Shown piece by piece: positions 62,287-64,000 of a DNA stretch of 64,000 nucleotides. Position 1 is the stretch's first letter. Each line of letters begins with the position of its first letter. A model generated the notes under the pieces. That model did not search any database, was not told where the DNA came from, and saw only the letters and a program-made list of their open reading frames with translations. This DNA comes from Montifringilla adamsi. Its lineage: Eukaryota; Chordata; Aves; Passeriformes; Passeridae. The stretch covers positions 16,944,574 to 17,008,573 of the forward strand of contig JAGGNK010013558.1 in NCBI GenBank assembly GCA_017590115.1, given 5' to 3'. The position numbers and the translations under genes are program-made.

Positions 62287-63264
62287 GGTTCTGTAGGGTG
62301 AACTATGGGGTTCCCTGTTGCAAAATTCTCCTTAACAACTTTTTTTCTGTTTGCAGCTGAATAAGGTTTGTGTATTTTGGGAATTGTTGCTATAAATATG
62401 ATTCTGTGATTGGAATGTGGCTTTAAATTTTTTTCTGAGAAGCATATTTTGGTTAATATGATTGGTGCTTCTGTCAGGATGGGAAAATAGAATACTGGGC
62501 ACTTCACTGATTTTCTGCCTTGGTGCTGTTTTTTGGTCAGTTCTGAGTGTAAGCTGAGGCCTCTACCTTGAGCGTATTCAACTCTTGGAGATTTCAGTGC
62601 TGAATCCTGGACCTGTGGGCTTTGGCTTGTCCAATTCCACTTAAAATGAGTATCAGGAGTAAGATAAAGACTTTGTTAAATAAACCTATGGGCATAAATG
62701 ATGTGGATATCTGGAATGAATTTGAAAGGAAAGGATTTGTTCCCCTCATTGTTGCTATATGTAATAATCATACAGTCAATATTGATACTGAAATTAGTCC
62801 TACACGTCTTGGAGGTATATGAAGAATAAATTTTAGAAAAAGAGACTTTAAGAGCTGATCTTTTGTTCTCGCAGGCAGCAATTCAGTGTAGTCCATGCAC
62901 TCTCTGTGGGGGTGGGGACCAAGTGGGGTTGTGCAAAACCCTCACTTTTCTGCAGGCTCAGCCTGGAGGAGCTTCAAAGGGCAAAGTCAACACAACGGAT
63001 GTTATTAGAAATAGTTCTTTGGCAATTTGCTCTTCTCAGCGTTTAAGCTGCCACAGCGTGCCCTTGAAGTGATATTCCCTTTCCATATTGATCCTCTGGC
63101 CAGAGTGGTTTGTGTTTGTTCAATTGTTCAATACTCAGCCCCTTGTGGGAAGTTTGTTATCGGAAGTTTTACGAAATAAATATTTCATAACTGGTACATG
63201 AGCACCAAAATTTTGTATTGTCCTTCTGCTCAGTCTTACGGTCCATTTGTTTTTCCTCTTTCAG

Positions 63265-63455
63265 GAAATGGGTTTGTGAATTCCCGAGCTTCACCAAGTC
63301 TACTTGGTACCAGTGGTGGTGGGAATGGCCTGGGCAAAGTCATGCCTACAAAGTCCCCACCTCCACCAGGAGGAGGAAACCTTGGCATGAACAACCGCAA
63401 ACCCGACCTCCGTGTCGTCATCCCACCCTCCAGCAAGGGCATGATGCCACCACTG
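63265..63455 (+). CDS. MEF2A: MEF2A exon with the p38 MAPK docking segment
   Basis: 191 nt complete a glycine and encode [19 protein letters not shown] through KGMMPPL: residues 224-287 (alpha2 numbering). [12 protein letters not shown] at about 268-279 is the known docking (D) motif by which p38 MAP kinase binds MEF2A before phosphorylating the activation domain. The serine in TKSPPPP corresponds, by my alignment, to human Ser255 in alpha1 numbering. Acceptor TTTCAG, donor CTG|GTGAGT, ending in phase 0, where the family's optional acidic beta exon (SEEEELEL) or the following exon would join. Neither is in the window, so the C-terminal activation domain and nuclear-localisation signal are not seen. 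Confidence 0.97.
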
Positions 63456-64000
63456 GTGAGTTAAAACATTTCAAATTCTGGGTCTGGCTTCGTGGAAATG
63501 GGCTGTTCTGCCCACATGCATAGGGAGAAACTGTCTCACCTGCTTAGCATAGGGTACAAGAACAGAGAGGTGTTTGTATTCTGAAATGCCACTGATGAAA
63601 ATCAGAAGTGCAGATTGTGACGTGGGGAGAAGTTCAGCTTGTAAGGAGTTTTTACAGCTGTAAAACAGCAGTCTGACCTGAATGTGGTAAGAGCACAATC
63701 ATAGAGACAGGGCTGGGGTGTTTTGATCTGACATCCCTCTGACTTGGTACTGAGAACTCCGGTGGTTTGGAGGATGTGGGTTTTAAAAAGGTTATCCATT
63801 ATTCCGTGGAGGAATGGCTGATCGTATTGGTGATGTGAGCTCTATTAATGTGCCCTAAAGCACATTTTGTACCTGTTTTTCCTGGGTCGTAATGGCTGTG
63901 GGATGTGAAGTGCAGCTTCTGTGGTGAGGAAGGGCTGAGAGCAGCACTGCTGTGATGTGGCACCCTGGAACGTGACCTTGCCTGTCCTCGGGGCTCTCAT
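63456..64000 (+). other. MEF2A: Start of the next MEF2A intron
   Basis: Begins GTGAGT and runs to the window edge. No SEEEELEL-coding beta exon was found, and no other feature. Confidence 0.85.

Larger units (their letters stand above)
53371..63264 (+). other. MEF2A: MEF2A intron between the 60-nt exon and the p38-docking exon
   Basis: 9894 nt, GTAAGT donor to TTTCCTCTTTCAG acceptor. Contains a perfect MEF2 site (54484), a GGAT microsatellite (56157-56342), a hairpin (56653), a moderately GC-rich stretch around 57.0-58.1 kb with no recognised gene, an A-rich low-complexity tract (59487-59606) and a short CA repeat (62272). ORFs here (such as 57065-57373) show no family signature. Confidence 0.85.

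Overview
The window is a stretch of vertebrate genomic DNA, most likely avian. It lies inside one large gene read on the + strand: MEF2A, a MADS-box transcription factor. The identification rests on seven coding exons that join in frame and give a MEF2A-type protein: the MADS box and MEF2 domain, two alternative alpha exons, the start of the transactivation region, and the p38 docking segment. Bird origin is inferred from the compact, repeat-poor introns, the absence of any mammalian SINE or LINE sequence I can recognise, and protein differences from human MEF2A as I remember it. No single base proves it.

Layout. Bases 1-28347 are non-coding and lie 5' of the start codon (5' intron, possibly with unseen untranslated exons). 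The start-codon exon is 28348-28545. Intron 28546-33032 separates it from the second coding exon (33033-33236), which finishes the MADS and MEF2 domains. A 16.5 kb intron (33237-49736) follows and holds most of the regulatory-looking sequence: a recent 102-bp tandem duplication, nuclear-receptor-like half-sites, a perfect MEF2 site, a twin hairpin, and a CpG-dense block at 47.2-48.3 kb. Next come two alternative exons, alpha2-type (49737-49868) and alpha1-type (49934-50071), only 65 nt apart. Coding continues at 52906-53125, 53311-53370 and 63265-63455. The beta exon and the C-terminal transactivation domain are beyond the right edge.

All exon junctions are phase-consistent. Either alpha exon gives an open protein: 287 residues in the window with alpha2, 289 with alpha1. 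The 65-nt spacer probably helps make the choice mutually exclusive.

I found no tRNA, rRNA, CRISPR, intact transposon or second gene that I can support. The many 60-150 codon ORFs elsewhere look like chance. No previously undescribed biological system is evident. The best leads are intronic: the tandem-duplicated element beside the MADS exon, a pair of diverged 138-bp repeats in the alpha1-to-next-exon intron, the twin hairpin, and the intragenic CpG-rich block.
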